Shown here: one piece after another, positions 26,260-35,248 of the stretch
How the letters are laid out: each line of letters begins with the position of its first letter
Position numbering within the stretch: the first letter of the stretch is position 1
NCBI RefSeq assembly: GCF_012844455.2
Contig: NZ_JABBCQ020000007.1
Span: 171,777 to 235,776 of the forward strand
Source: Comamonas suwonensis
Lineage (GTDB): Bacteria; Pseudomonadota; Gammaproteobacteria; Burkholderiales; Burkholderiaceae_C
Direction of reading: 5' to 3'
Length of the DNA: 64,000 nucleotides
The notes under the pieces: generated by a model
What the model was told of the DNA's origin: nothing
Databases searched by the model: none
Seen by the model: only the letters and a program-made list of their open reading frames with translations
Position numbers and translations under genes: made by a program

Positions 26260-26624
26260 TGGAAATCGTTCTGGCCATTGCCATCGGTGTGCTCACCGGT
26301 TCCGGGGTCTGGCTGCTGCTGCGCCCGCGTAGTTATCAGGTCATCATGGGGCTGGCGTTGCTGTCGTATGCCGTCAACCTGTTCATTTTTGCCATGGGTC
26401 GCCAGGGACTGGCTATCAACAAGGTGCCGGTGTTGCAAAACGGCGTGCCTACAGACTTGTCTCACTATGCTGACCCCATGCCTCAGGCACTGGTGCTGAC
26501 GGCTATCGTCATCGGTTTCGCCATGACGGCGCTGTTTCTGGTGGTGCTGCTCGCATCGCGTGGATCTTCGGGTAATGACCACGTAGATGGTCTGCACTCA
26601 CGCAACGAGCAGGAAATGCTATGA
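26259..26624 (+). CDS. mrpC: antiporter subunit C (MrpC)
   Basis: A 121-residue NuoK-like membrane subunit with three helices; GLALLSYAVNLFIFAMGR and DPMPQALVLTAIVIGFAMTALFLVVLL are typical of MrpC/MnhC. It overlaps mrpD by 4 bases (ATGA), consistent with one tightly coupled operon. Confidence 0.95.
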   Translation: MEIVLAIAIGVLTGSGVWLLLRPRSYQVIMGLALLSYAVNLFIFAMGRQGLAINKVPVLQNGVPTDLSHYADPMPQALVLTAIVIGFAMTALFLVVLLASRGSSGNDHVDGLHSRNEQEML

Positions 26625-28450
26625 CGGCTTGGATTGAGTACCTGATGCCGCACTTGATGCTGGCCCCCATCTTGCTGCCCATGCTGACCGCAGCGTTGAT
26701 GCTGTTCCTGCGCGAGGAGCGCCAGCGCTTGAAGCTGGGCATGAATATTCTGTCCACCACCATCAGTCTGGTGATCGTGGTCATGCTGCTGGGCTGGACC
26801 AATCAGGCGGGCTCCTCCGTCACCATGTCGGTCTATATGCCTGGCAACTGGCCTGCGCCTTTTGGCATTGCGCTGGCGATGGATCGGCTCACCGCTCTGA
26901 TGCTGCTGGTCACCTATGTGGTGGCGCTGGCATCGCTGGTGTTCTCTGCTGCGCGCTGGCACAAGGCGGGGGTGCATTTTCATCCGCTGTTCCAGCTGCA
27001 GCTTATGGGGTTGAGTGGCGCTTTCATCACGGCGGACTTGTTCAATCTGTTCGTGTTTTTCGAGATCATGCTCGCAGCCTCTTATGGTTTGCTGTTGCAT
27101 GGCTCTGGCAGCACGCGCATTCAGTCCGGGCTCCATTACATTGCTATCAATCTGGCAGCATCCTCGCTGTTCCTGATTGGTGTCTCCATGCTCTACGGCA
27201 TCACGGGTACGCTCAATATGGCGGATCTCGCCCGTGCTATTCCGCTGGTGCAGGATGCTGACCGTGGCCTGCTGCACGCAGCTGCGGGCGTGCTGGGAAC
27301 GGCCTTTTTAATTAAGGCCGCGCTATGGCCGTTGAACTTCTGGCTGGTACCCGCTTACAGCGCAGCAACCGCCCCCGTGGGCGCGCTGTTTGCGCTGATG
27401 ACCAAGGTCGGCGTCTATGTCATCTTGCGTCTGTGGACGCTGCTTTTCAGCTCGGAAGCCGGAGCATCGGCCCTTTTTGGCGGCACTTGGCTGATTGTGG
27501 GTGGCATGCTGACCATGGCGTTTGGTGCCATCGGTATGCTGGGCTCGCAGCGGCTGACGCATCTGGCGGGTTTTGCGGCCATTCTGTCGTCTGGCACCTT
27601 GCTGGCCGCTACAGGCTTTGGCCAGAATTTACTGACTTCGGGTCTGCTGTACTACCTGCCCGGCTCCACACTGGCTGTTGCATCACTGTTCCTGATTGCG
27701 GATGTGGTTGACCGCTGGCGCACCGCTGAGGAAGAGGGCGAGCCTTATGAGGACGATGAAGCACCTTTCCTCAACGCCGAGCTGCTGCCATCTGAAGGCT
27801 TCAACCTGGATGATGAGGAAGAGCTGCTGATTGGTCGCGCCTTTCCCGCTGCCGCCGCTTTTCTGGGCTTGAGCTTTATGGCGTGCACCTTGCTCATCTC
27901 GGGCTTGCCGCCGCTGGCGGGCTTCCTGGGTAAATTCGCGATGCTGACCAGCTTGCTCAACCCCTTGGGCATGGGCATGTCTGCCGGGGTCAATCCTGGC
28001 GTGCTGGGTTGGGGCATGGTGGCTTTGCTCATCATCACCGGGCTGATGGCGTTGCTGGCGCTGACGCGTGCTGGTATTCGCCACTTCTGGGCCAACCCAG
28101 AGACAAACGCGCCTTCACTCAAGGTGGCGGAAGGCCTGCCTATTGCGGCTTTGCTACTGTGCTGCGTGGCCTTGTCTGTCAAGGCTGATGATGTGATGCG
28201 CTACACCCAGCGCGCGGCGAACGCCCTGCATTCACCGGATGTCTATGTGCGTACTGTGATGGGCCTGGAGCCTGTGCCAGCCCCCAAACAAAAGAAGGCC
28301 CAGGAAGCTGCAGGCCCGGAGGCTGCGGCCCGTGCTGCGGCGCAGGAAATGCAGGCCGCGCCGGTACCAGGTATTGGTGAGGAAAGCGAGAGTTCGGAGG
28401 ACGCCAAGCCCACGAGCGCTGCGAACCAGAAAGAAGAGACTCGCCTATGA
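26621..28450 (+). CDS. mrpD: antiporter subunit D (MrpD), enlarged
   Basis: A 609-residue NuoN/NuoM-like subunit, longer than the usual 490-550. The channel core is intact (TADLFNLFVFFEIMLAASYGLLL, IKAALWPLNFWLVPAYSAATAPVGALFALMTKVGVY with the conserved lysines). Two additions explain the length: an acidic loop near residues 368-405 (EEEGEPYEDDE, NLDDEEELL) and a charged, Ala/Glu-rich cytoplasmic tail of about 60 residues. It overlaps both neighbours by 4 bases. Confidence 0.94.
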   Translation: MTAWIEYLMPHLMLAPILLPMLTAALMLFLREERQRLKLGMNILSTTISLVIVVMLLGWTNQAGSSVTMSVYMPGNWPAPFGIALAMDRLTALMLLVTYVVALASLVFSAARWHKAGVHFHPLFQLQLMGLSGAFITADLFNLFVFFEIMLAASYGLLLHGSGSTRIQSGLHYIAINLAASSLFLIGVSMLYGITGTLNMADLARAIPLVQDADRGLLHAAAGVLGTAFLIKAALWPLNFWLVPAYSAATAPVGALFALMTKVGVYVILRLWTLLFSSEAGASALFGGTWLIVGGMLTMAFGAIGMLGSQRLTHLAGFAAILSSGTLLAATGFGQNLLTSGLLYYLPGSTLAVASLFLIADVVDRWRTAEEEGEPYEDDEAPFLNAELLPSEGFNLDDEEELLIGRAFPAAAAFLGLSFMACTLLISGLPPLAGFLGKFAMLTSLLNPLGMGMSAGVNPGVLGWGMVALLIITGLMALLALTRAGIRHFWANPETNAPSLKVAEGLPIAALLLCCVALSVKADDVMRYTQRAANALHSPDVYVRTVMGLEPVPAPKQKKAQEAAGPEAAARAAAQEMQAAPVPGIGEESESSEDAKPTSAANQKEETRL

Positions 28451-28947
28451 AGCACCTGATGAAATCCATCTTTCCCGCGCCACTGCTGTCTGTGGCATTG
28501 CTGGTGCTTTGGCTGCTGCTCAACCGCTCAGTCAGTGCCGGGCAGATCGTGCTGGGCCTGATTCTGGGTCTGCTCATCCCCGTGCTGTTGGGTGGGCTGC
28601 GCCCATTGCCCGTGCGGGTGAGTCATCCACTGACCATTCTCAAGTTGGCATTTCGCGTGGTGCAAGACACCACGGTGTCCAACTTCAATGTGTTGCGGTT
28701 TCTGCTGTTCCCGCGCCTGCGCCGTCATCCTGCGGGCTTTGTACATATTCCGCTTGAGCTGCGTGATCCCAACGGTCTTGCAGTGCTGGCCATGATTGTC
28801 TGCATCACACCCGGAACGGCCTGGGCCGAAATTTCGCGTGATCGCTCCATGCTGCTCATTCACGCGCTGGAGGTGGAAGACGCGCAACAAGTGATTGACC
28901 ATATCAAGCAATGCTATGAGCGCCCGCTGATGGAGATTTTTGAATGA
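28447..28947 (+). CDS. mrpE: antiporter subunit E (MrpE)
   Basis: A 166-residue subunit with two N-terminal helices and a soluble C-terminal half; IPLELRDPNGLAVLAMIVCITPGTAWAE is the family signature. It overlaps mrpD and mrpF by 4 bases each. Confidence 0.95.
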   Translation: MKHLMKSIFPAPLLSVALLVLWLLLNRSVSAGQIVLGLILGLLIPVLLGGLRPLPVRVSHPLTILKLAFRVVQDTTVSNFNVLRFLLFPRLRRHPAGFVHIPLELRDPNGLAVLAMIVCITPGTAWAEISRDRSMLLIHALEVEDAQQVIDHIKQCYERPLMEIFE

Positions 28948-29222
28948 ACCCCTGGTTTTATTGGGCGCTGATTGCCTCGCTGTTCATGCTGCTGGCGGCC
29001 ATGGGCTGCTCGGTGCTGCGTCTGCTCAAAGGCCCGCATGCTCAAGACCGCGTGCTGGCCCTGGACTGTATGTATCTCAACGGCATGTTGGTCATGCTTG
29101 TCATGGGCATTTTGTATGACAGCACCAACTACTTTGAGGCCGCCTTGCTGGTGGCCTTGTTTGGCTGCGTGGGCTCAACGGCCATGGCCAAGTTCCTGCT
29201 GCGTGGCGAGGTGATCGAATGA
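28944..29222 (+). CDS. mrpF: antiporter subunit F (MrpF)
   Basis: A 92-residue protein of three helices with RLLKGPHAQDRVLALDCM after the first helix, which is diagnostic of MrpF/PhaF. The 4-base overlaps with mrpE and mrpG show strict coupling. Confidence 0.95.
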   Translation: MNPWFYWALIASLFMLLAAMGCSVLRLLKGPHAQDRVLALDCMYLNGMLVMLVMGILYDSTNYFEAALLVALFGCVGSTAMAKFLLRGEVIE

Positions 29223-29647
29223 GCACAGACGTTATGGGCGTGGACTTGCCGCTGTGGGCTCAGATCCTTGTGGCTGCACTGGTGTTTTTGGGGGCGCTGA
29301 TTGCGCTCATGGGCTCTTTGGGCCTGTTGCGGCTCAAAAGCTACTTCGAGCGTGTGCATGCGCCATCCATCATCGCCACCATGGGCTGCTGGCTCATCAT
29401 GCATGCCACCTGGATTTATTTTTCGGTGAGTGGTCAGGGCTTTGTCATGCACTCGGTGCTGATCGCCATTTTTGTGGCGGTGACCGTGCCTATTACGACC
29501 ATCTTCCTCATGCGCGCGGCCTTGTTTCGCTCGCGCCGGTCTGGCGAAGACGTGCCGCCCACACTGAGCAATCTGGTGCGCAACGAGCCGCTGGATGAAG
29601 AAGAGGTGGAAGACGCCGAAATCAAAGCCACTGCAGCGAAGGGCTGA
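29219..29647 (+). CDS. mrpG: antiporter subunit G (MrpG)
   Basis: A 142-residue protein with three helices and the motif GSLGLLRLKSYFERVHAPSI, the conserved MrpG segment. The acidic C-terminal tail (EPLDEEEVEDAEI) is an extension beyond many homologues and echoes the acidic stretches in MrpD. It is the last gene of the antiporter operon; crcB follows after 44 bases. Confidence 0.94.
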   Translation: MSTDVMGVDLPLWAQILVAALVFLGALIALMGSLGLLRLKSYFERVHAPSIIATMGCWLIMHATWIYFSVSGQGFVMHSVLIAIFVAVTVPITTIFLMRAALFRSRRSGEDVPPTLSNLVRNEPLDEEEVEDAEIKATAAKG

Positions 29648-29691
29648 GGGCAGGTCTGCATCGCGGCCTTTCTTGCGCTAAATTGGCCACC

Positions 29692-30069
29692 ATGCTCAAT
29701 ATTTTTGCCATCTGTATGGGGGCCAGTCTGGGCGCGCTTTCGCGCTGGGGGCTGGGTTTGTGGCTCAGTAACGGGACAGGCTTGCCCTGGGGTACTCTGG
29801 CTTCCAACCTGATTGGTGGTTATCTGATCGGGGTCTGCATTGCCCTGTTTCAGGCCATGCCCGAGCTTGATCCCGTCTGGAGGCTCGCCCTCGTCACCGG
29901 CTTTCTGGGGGCCTTGACTACTTTTTCTAGCTATTCGGCCGAAGTCATTGGCTTGTTGCAGCAGCAGCGCCTGGCGGCAGCCTTGGGTTGGGCTGCGATT
30001 CACCTTGTGGGCTCGCTGTGTATGACCTATGTCGGTATGCTGAGCTGGAACGTCTGGATGGTTCGCTGA
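29692..30069 (+). CDS. crcB: fluoride channel CrcB/Fluc
   Basis: A 125-residue four-helix membrane protein that exports fluoride as an antiparallel dimer. GASLGALSRWGLGLW, the GTLASNLIGGYLIG motif with the conserved Asn, and GFLGALTTFSSYSAE with the conserved Phe/Thr/Ser track are all present. The ATG at 29692 is chosen; a TTG at 29683 is in frame. There is no fluoride-riboswitch-like structure upstream and no strong ribosome site. It may be read through from mrpG. Confidence 0.93.
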   Translation: MLNIFAICMGASLGALSRWGLGLWLSNGTGLPWGTLASNLIGGYLIGVCIALFQAMPELDPVWRLALVTGFLGALTTFSSYSAEVIGLLQQQRLAAALGWAAIHLVGSLCMTYVGMLSWNVWMVR

Positions 30070-30285
30070 GTGGCTGCGCCATTCACCACTATTAAGGCAA
30101 ATGGCTTTGGCTTTCAGAGGCTAAATACTCTGATGAGCTATCGCTTTGTGAGCGTATAGTGCAAGCATCACATGCACTACAGGTGTATTTGATATTGAAG
30201 TGTTTGATGGATGGGCGGTCAGCGCTACTAAATCCTTGATGATCCCGTAGCCCGTGCTGCTCAGCATTCTAAGAACTGAGGGCTC

Positions 30286-31158
30286 ATGCAAATCTCTTCC
30301 CCCCTGTCTGATACCGATCTGGCCAATGCCTGGGCTGAGTTGCACAACCAGGCCCATAACGGCAAAGAGCTGGAGCCTCAATCCAACCGCCTCGCCTTCG
30401 CTGACCCGGAATTCATGTTCCGCCGCGAAACCCGTGGCATCCGCATGCAGCTGGAAATGCTCAAGCCCGACCTGACCCAGATCGAGCGCGGCATAGAGCA
30501 CACTGTCGTGGTCTATGGCAGCGCCCGCTTCATGGACATGGATCAGGCGCAGCAGCAGCTCGCACAAGCCAGAGCCAGTGGCGATACCCAACGCATAGCC
30601 CTGGCTGAGCGTGGTCTGCGCAACGCCCAGCGCTATGAAGCCGCGCGTTCGTTCGCCCGCATCGTGGCGACCGAAGGCATGAAGCAGGAACCCAGTGAGC
30701 GCTTTTACATCTGCACGGGCGGTGGCCCCGGCATCATGGAAGCCGCCAATCGCGGCGCGCATGATGCGGGTGCGCCCAATGTGGGTCTCAACATCTACCT
30801 GCCACACGAGCAGCATGGCAACCCCTACATCACGCCGGAGCTGAGCTTCAAGTTCCATTACTTTGCGCTGCGCAAAATGCACTTCATGATGCGCGCCAAG
30901 GCTCTGGTGGCTTTCCCCGGCGGCTTTGGCACCATGGATGAGCTGTTCGAGGTACTGACGCTGGTGCAGACCCACAAGAGCAAGCCCGTACCTGTGATTC
31001 TGTTTGGCACCGAGTTCTGGAAGAAGGTGCTCAACTTTGATGCGCTGATCGAGGAAGGCACCATCTCCGCCAAGGACCTGAATCTGTTCCGTTACACGGA
31101 CGATCCAGCCGAAGCCTGGGCGCTCATTCAGCAGTTCTATCGAGACGGCTGGAACTGA
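30286..31158 (+). CDS. LOG-family nucleotide-processing protein (TIGR00730-like)
   Basis: A 290-residue Rossmann-fold protein of the LOG family (often called lysine-decarboxylase-like). The signature PGGFGTMDELFEVLTLVQTHK near residue 211 and the earlier CTGGGPGIMEAANRGAHDAG are intact. Homologues are phosphoribohydrolases for nucleoside 5'-monophosphates, including cytokinin-type ones, or PpnN-like nucleosidases. The N-terminal 70-residue extension before VVYGSARF is longer than in the small LOG type. It is monocistronic and followed by a strong terminator. Confidence 0.87.
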   Translation: MQISSPLSDTDLANAWAELHNQAHNGKELEPQSNRLAFADPEFMFRRETRGIRMQLEMLKPDLTQIERGIEHTVVVYGSARFMDMDQAQQQLAQARASGDTQRIALAERGLRNAQRYEAARSFARIVATEGMKQEPSERFYICTGGGPGIMEAANRGAHDAGAPNVGLNIYLPHEQHGNPYITPELSFKFHYFALRKMHFMMRAKALVAFPGGFGTMDELFEVLTLVQTHKSKPVPVILFGTEFWKKVLNFDALIEEGTISAKDLNLFRYTDDPAEAWALIQQFYRDGWN

Positions 31159-31180
31159 CAGGGCCCAAGCTGTACCCCAA

Positions 31181-31208
31181 CAAAAAAGCTGCCTTGGCAG
31201 CTTTTTTG
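31181..31208 (+). terminator. terminator after the LOG gene
   Basis: AAAAAAGCTGCC / GGCAGCTTTTTT, a long symmetric stem with U-tract that can also act leftward. Confidence 0.87.
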
Positions 31209-31270
31209 TTGATCATTGATTCATCGCTTTAGGTGCAATATGAGTAGGTGCTCAAGGCTTATCTTCTTGA

Positions 31271-31942
31271 TCACTGAGACAGCGATTTACGAAACACCAG
31301 CGTGCGGTTATTGGCTGGCATGGCCTCATCGCGCTGCAGTTGCATGCCGTGCAGTTTGGCCAACGCCACCACGGCTTCAAAATCACGCAGGCCACTGCGG
31401 GCATCACGCTGGCGCAGCCATGCATCAAAGGCCTGGTTGCTGTCGCTGGTAAAGCGGCCACCATAGTTGAATGGGCCATAGATGGCAAACACGCCGCTTG
31501 CAGGCAGATGTGTGCCCACCAGCTCAAACATGCGCTGCACCAGCGGCCAGGCCACGATGTGGCAGGTATTGCTGGTAAACACAGCGTCAAACCCAGGCTG
31601 ATCTGCTGGCGTGGGCCAGGCGCTGGTGGCCAGATCAAACTCCAGCGGCGCACGCAGATTGGGCGCGGTCTGGGCGGCATGCCATGCCTGAATGCCGGGG
31701 TGGTTATCGGTCAGGTCGCTGGTCTGCCAGGTCAGCTGCGGCAGGCGCGGCGCAAAGTACACGCTGTGCTGGCCGGTACCCGAGCCAATCTCCAGCACAT
31801 GTCGGCTGCTTTGCAGTGCCGTTTGCAGCACCGCAAGAATGGGGGCTTGGTTGTTTTCGCAAGCCTGCGCAAAAGGCAGCTGGGTGTTTGGGGGCGTTGT
31901 GTGGTGCATGGCGGTAGAGATGGCGCAAAGATCCTCCATCAT
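31271..31942 (-). CDS. DUF938 SAM-dependent methyltransferase-like protein
   Basis: A 223-residue class I methyltransferase fold of the DUF938 family. VLEIGSGTGQHSVYFAP is the SAM-binding motif I; the fragment TSNTCHIVAWPLVQRMFELVG and IYGPFNYGGRFTSDSNQAFD are characteristic of the family. The substrate is unknown. The ATG at 31942 is followed at once by a second ATG; AAGGCGG upstream supports this region. The stop lies 62 bases before the LOG terminator end, so the two genes converge there. Confidence 0.82.
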   Translation of the reverse strand: MMEDLCAISTAMHHTTPPNTQLPFAQACENNQAPILAVLQTALQSSRHVLEIGSGTGQHSVYFAPRLPQLTWQTSDLTDNHPGIQAWHAAQTAPNLRAPLEFDLATSAWPTPADQPGFDAVFTSNTCHIVAWPLVQRMFELVGTHLPASGVFAIYGPFNYGGRFTSDSNQAFDAWLRQRDARSGLRDFEAVVALAKLHGMQLQRDEAMPANNRTLVFRKSLSQ

Positions 31943-31980
31943 GCCCGCCTTGGACGGAGATCCGAGGTGATCAGGAGGTG

Positions 31981-32571
31981 TCAGGACGCGGGCTTGAAGC
32001 GCAGCTTGATTTCAGGGCGTACGCCAAGGCCGCCAATTTTCCAGCTGTAGGAACCTAGACCCAGCACGGGTGTGGCGCTGGCATTTTGCGAGATCACCTC
32101 GGCATTGCTGGGCAGGCGGACTTTCAGCTTGCCGTTGACATTGATACCCAGCTGCGAAAAGTCGCTTTTTTCCTTCTCCTTGAGTGGCTTGGCTGCAATT
32201 GTCATCACGCCGTCCTTGTCGGTCTGCACGCTGAACATATCCAGCAGCCGCAAAGACTCACCCGCAATGCGCTGGCCCGCAATTTCCAGTGTGAAGCGCG
32301 CGTTGCCGTTGTAAACCGCTTTTTTGACATCCGGCTCGCTGCTCATCTGCTGCGCTTCAGCGGCCAGCCCCTGCTGGTCTTTTTCGCTCAGCAGGCCTTG
32401 CTTTCTCAGCTTCATCATGCCCATGGCATCGACGGCCGTGCCCTCAAAGAGATAGCTGAAGCTGGCATCAGGGTGCACATCGACCTTGGCGGTAAAGCGC
32501 TCCGGTATCAGGCAGCCTACCAGCAGCGCAGCCGTGGCGGTGGCTGTCAACAAAGCCAAAGGCTTGCGCAT
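31981..32571 (-). CDS. predicted lipoprotein, unknown function
   Basis: A 196-residue protein with a signal peptide and a clear lipobox (LLVGC, cysteine about residue 20), so it is predicted to be lipid-anchored in the outer membrane or periplasmic face. The mature part is mostly beta-strand-like (FTAKVDVHPDASFSYLFEG, ARFTLEIAGQRIAG, VNGKLKVRLPSNAEVI) with a helical piece rich in Gln/Glu. I do not recognise a domain. The ribosome site AAGGAG is good. It lies 38 bases upstream of the methyltransferase and may share its transcript. Confidence 0.75.
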   Translation of the reverse strand: MRKPLALLTATATAALLVGCLIPERFTAKVDVHPDASFSYLFEGTAVDAMGMMKLRKQGLLSEKDQQGLAAEAQQMSSEPDVKKAVYNGNARFTLEIAGQRIAGESLRLLDMFSVQTDKDGVMTIAAKPLKEKEKSDFSQLGINVNGKLKVRLPSNAEVISQNASATPVLGLGSYSWKIGGLGVRPEIKLRFKPAS

Positions 32572-33204
32572 GTGAACTCCTTGTCGAACTCGATTTCTGA
32601 TGCTTTGCTGATGCAGCTTGCAGTGTAGGGTATGGAGCCATACTAGAAGAAATCCGGCGCTCTCAAATAGGTGCTGTCATCAGTCAAAGCGCTTTTGAAT
32701 ATAAAAAGCATAGCGGGATACGCTTTTTAGATAAGCGCTACCGCTCATTTCACTTCAAACCCTTGAATGCCAGAAGTGGCTCTCAGCTGACGAGGCTCGT
32801 TATTGGGCGGCCACTTTCTGCGGCGCAACCTCATCCTTGAAGCCTTGTAGAGATTGGGTACGGATCGCTGCCCGTTGTAACGACGGAAGGCTTAGTGATT
32901 TCTGCATCGGCTTGGCGCTGCGGCCTGCACTGTTTACCTGTCGTGCAGGTCGACGGCACAGGGCTTGCTTCGCCTCTACTCAACGATCTTGGCAATCAGC
33001 TGCTGCGCCTTGCTCAGGGTTTGAAACAAATAGCGGTTCATGGGTTTCCATGGATCTGATTCATGTCAGGCCCGTGCACGCATGTTTGCCCATGCAAACC
33101 CTAGAGGTGAAACTCTGAATTGCTGCCTCATATTGACCAAGGGATGGTTGTCACGCTTCGGAAAATTTCGATGGCTGCACACGCGACAGAAAAACCTTCA
33201 ACAG
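32572..33204. other. 633-base stretch without a convincing gene
   Basis: It starts with the promoter side of the lipoprotein gene and a degenerate relative of the local intergenic repeat (32690-32745, AAGCGCT and GATAAGCGCTAC elements). Two very short minus-strand frames exist (32800-32907, 35 residues ending APQKVAAQ; 32976-33041, 21 residues MNRYLFQTLSKAQQ), without good ribosome sites. They look like pieces of a decayed gene more than real genes, but no parent family was recognised. Confidence 0.4.
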
Positions 33205-33465
33205 TCATGCCAAGTCTGCTGCCATGCGCATTGCGCTGAAGGCAATGTATTCATTTGAGAAGCTTGGGCCGGTCGCCTCGGTCTCGGATAGCCAGGCATC
33301 CAGCAATGCATCGTTGGCTTGAACGGCTTGCTTGAGAACTGCGATCTCTGCCAAGGAGGCGCAAGAAACGATGGCTTCCCGGGCGAGGTCATCGGTGACG
33401 CCAAACTTTTGCGCGAGTGGAATCAGGTGGCGCAATGTGCTGGGTACCAGCTGGGAATCAATCAT
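33205..33465 (-). CDS. small conserved hypothetical protein
   Basis: An 86-residue soluble, helical protein ending FSNEYIAFSAMRMAADLA. It resembles small Burkholderiales proteins I have seen but cannot name. No ribosome site is obvious. It lies just downstream of the fumarase terminator on the same strand, so needs its own promoter. Confidence 0.5.
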   Translation of the reverse strand: MIDSQLVPSTLRHLIPLAQKFGVTDDLAREAIVSCASLAEIAVLKQAVQANDALLDAWLSETEATGPSFSNEYIAFSAMRMAADLA

Positions 33466-33492
33466 CTGAAAGCAGATCGGTGGGTTGAAAAT

Positions 33493-33518
33493 AAAAAACC
33501 GCCCAAAGGCGGTTTTTT
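33493..33518 (-). terminator. terminator after fumA
   Basis: AAAAAACCGCC / GGCGGTTTTTT hairpin about 35 bases past the fumA stop, symmetric and possibly bidirectional. Confidence 0.85.
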
Positions 33519-33551
33519 ATGACAAAAGCAGGCGTTTGATCAAATGAGCAA

Positions 33552-35105
33552 TCAAGCACCGGCCACGCTGATCCCCTTGAATTCACCCGTTGCAATCTTT
33601 TCTTTCCAGACTGCAGGGCCTGTGATGTGGGCGCTGGTACCACCAGCGTCAACGGCCACGGTCACGGGCATGTCCACCACGTCGAATTCGTAAATGGCTT
33701 CCATGCCCAGGTCTTCAAAGCCCACGACCTTGGCGTGCTTGATGGCCTTGGAGACCAGGTAGGCAGCGCCGCCCACGGCCATCAGGTAAGCGCTCTTGTG
33801 CTTTTTGATGGCTTCGATGGCGACAGGGCCGCGTTCGGACTTGCCGATCATGGAGATCAGGCCGGTTTGCGACAGCATCATCTCGGTGAACTTGTCCATG
33901 CGGGTGGCGGTGGTCGGGCCTGCAGGGCCAACCACTTCGTCGCGCACGGGGTCAACCGGGCCCACGTAGTAGATCACGCGATTGGTGAAGTCCACGGGCA
34001 GCTTTTCGCCCTTGGCCAGCATGTCCTGAATGCGCTTGTGGGCAGCATCGCGACCGGTCAGCATTTTGCCGTTCAGCAAAATGGTGTCGCCGGGCTTCCA
34101 GCTGGCGACTTCTTCCTTGGTCAGGGTGTTCAGATCCACACGCTTGGACTTGTTGTAGTCAGGCTCCCAGTCGATCTTGGGCCAGGTGTCCAGCGACGGA
34201 GGGTCCAGGTACACTGGGCCGCTGCCGTCCATGACGAAGTGGGCGTGGCGGGTAGCGGCGCAGTTGGGGATCATGGCCACGGGCTTGGAGGCCGCGTGCG
34301 TGGGGTACATATTGATCTTGACGTCCAGCACCGTGGTCAGGCCGCCCAGGCCTTGGGCGCCAATGCCCAGGGCGTTGATCTTTTCGAACAGCTCCAGGCG
34401 CAGCTTTTCCACGTCATCGAGCTCTGCACCGCTGGCTGCTTTTTGCTGCAGCTCGTACATGTCGAGATCTTCCATCAGGCTTTCCTTGGCCAGCAAAACA
34501 GCTTTTTCAGCCGTGCCGCCAATGCCGATACCGATCATGCCCGGTGGGCACCAGCCCGCGCCCATGGTGGGGATGGTCTTCAAAACCCATTCGACCAGGT
34601 CGTCGCTGGGGTTCATCATGATCATCTTGGACTTGTTCTCGGAGCCACCGCCCTTGGCCGCCACGGTCACTTCCACCGTATTGCCGGGCACGATCTGCAC
34701 GTTGATGACGGCAGGCGTGTTGTCCTTGGTGTTCTTGCGCTTGAAGTGAGGGTCTGCCACCACCGAGGCACGCAGGGTGTTGTCGGGGTGGTTGTAGGCG
34801 CGGCGAACGCCTTCGTTCACCGCGTCTTCCAGGCCCATGGTGAAGCCGTCCCACTTGACATCCATGCCTACCTTCAGAAACACGTTGACGATGCCCGTGT
34901 CCTGGCAGATGGGGCGCTGGCCGGTGGCGCTCATCTTGGAGTTGGTCAGGATCTGCGCCATCGCATCCTTGGCCGCAGGGCTTTGCTCGCGCTCATAGGC
35001 GCGGGCCAGATGCTGGATGAAATCCGGCGTGTGATAGTAGCTGATGTACTGGAGGGCACCTGCGACGGAGTCGATCAGGTCCTGCTGGCGGATGGAGGTT
35101 GTCAT
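33552..35105 (-). CDS. fumA: class I fumarate hydratase (iron-sulfur)
   Basis: A 517-residue oxygen-sensitive fumarase that interconverts fumarate and malate in the TCA cycle. The cluster-binding cysteines lie in RPICQDTGIV, MIPNCAATRH and GWCPPGMIG. The length agrees with the class I single-chain family, with fused alpha and beta parts (C-terminal PAVWKEKIATGEFKGI region). An unrelated class II fumarase, fumC, lies 2.6 kb away beyond the GGDEF-EAL gene. Confidence 0.94.
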   Translation of the reverse strand: MTTSIRQQDLIDSVAGALQYISYYHTPDFIQHLARAYEREQSPAAKDAMAQILTNSKMSATGQRPICQDTGIVNVFLKVGMDVKWDGFTMGLEDAVNEGVRRAYNHPDNTLRASVVADPHFKRKNTKDNTPAVINVQIVPGNTVEVTVAAKGGGSENKSKMIMMNPSDDLVEWVLKTIPTMGAGWCPPGMIGIGIGGTAEKAVLLAKESLMEDLDMYELQQKAASGAELDDVEKLRLELFEKINALGIGAQGLGGLTTVLDVKINMYPTHAASKPVAMIPNCAATRHAHFVMDGSGPVYLDPPSLDTWPKIDWEPDYNKSKRVDLNTLTKEEVASWKPGDTILLNGKMLTGRDAAHKRIQDMLAKGEKLPVDFTNRVIYYVGPVDPVRDEVVGPAGPTTATRMDKFTEMMLSQTGLISMIGKSERGPVAIEAIKKHKSAYLMAVGGAAYLVSKAIKHAKVVGFEDLGMEAIYEFDVVDMPVTVAVDAGGTSAHITGPAVWKEKIATGEFKGISVAGA

Positions 35106-35248
35106 CGGGGGCTTCTCGGGGTTGCAATCTTCTGTACGCGTGGGGTGCGTACGGTAAACCCCATGATTATGGTGCCAGACGACAAGTTTTGCAGCCCATA
35201 ACCCGCAAGTCTTATATATGACTTGGGCTGATGTTGCGGATCTGAGCC

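Noticed and set aside
29648..29691. Fluoride riboswitch before crcB
   Set aside because: Only 44 bases separate mrpG and crcB and no matching fold or conserved loop is seen.
33627..35201. Long plus-strand open frame (524 codons) opposite fumA
   Set aside because: It is the mirror of the fumA codon pattern, rich in His/Gly/Val; no start signal and no family resemblance.
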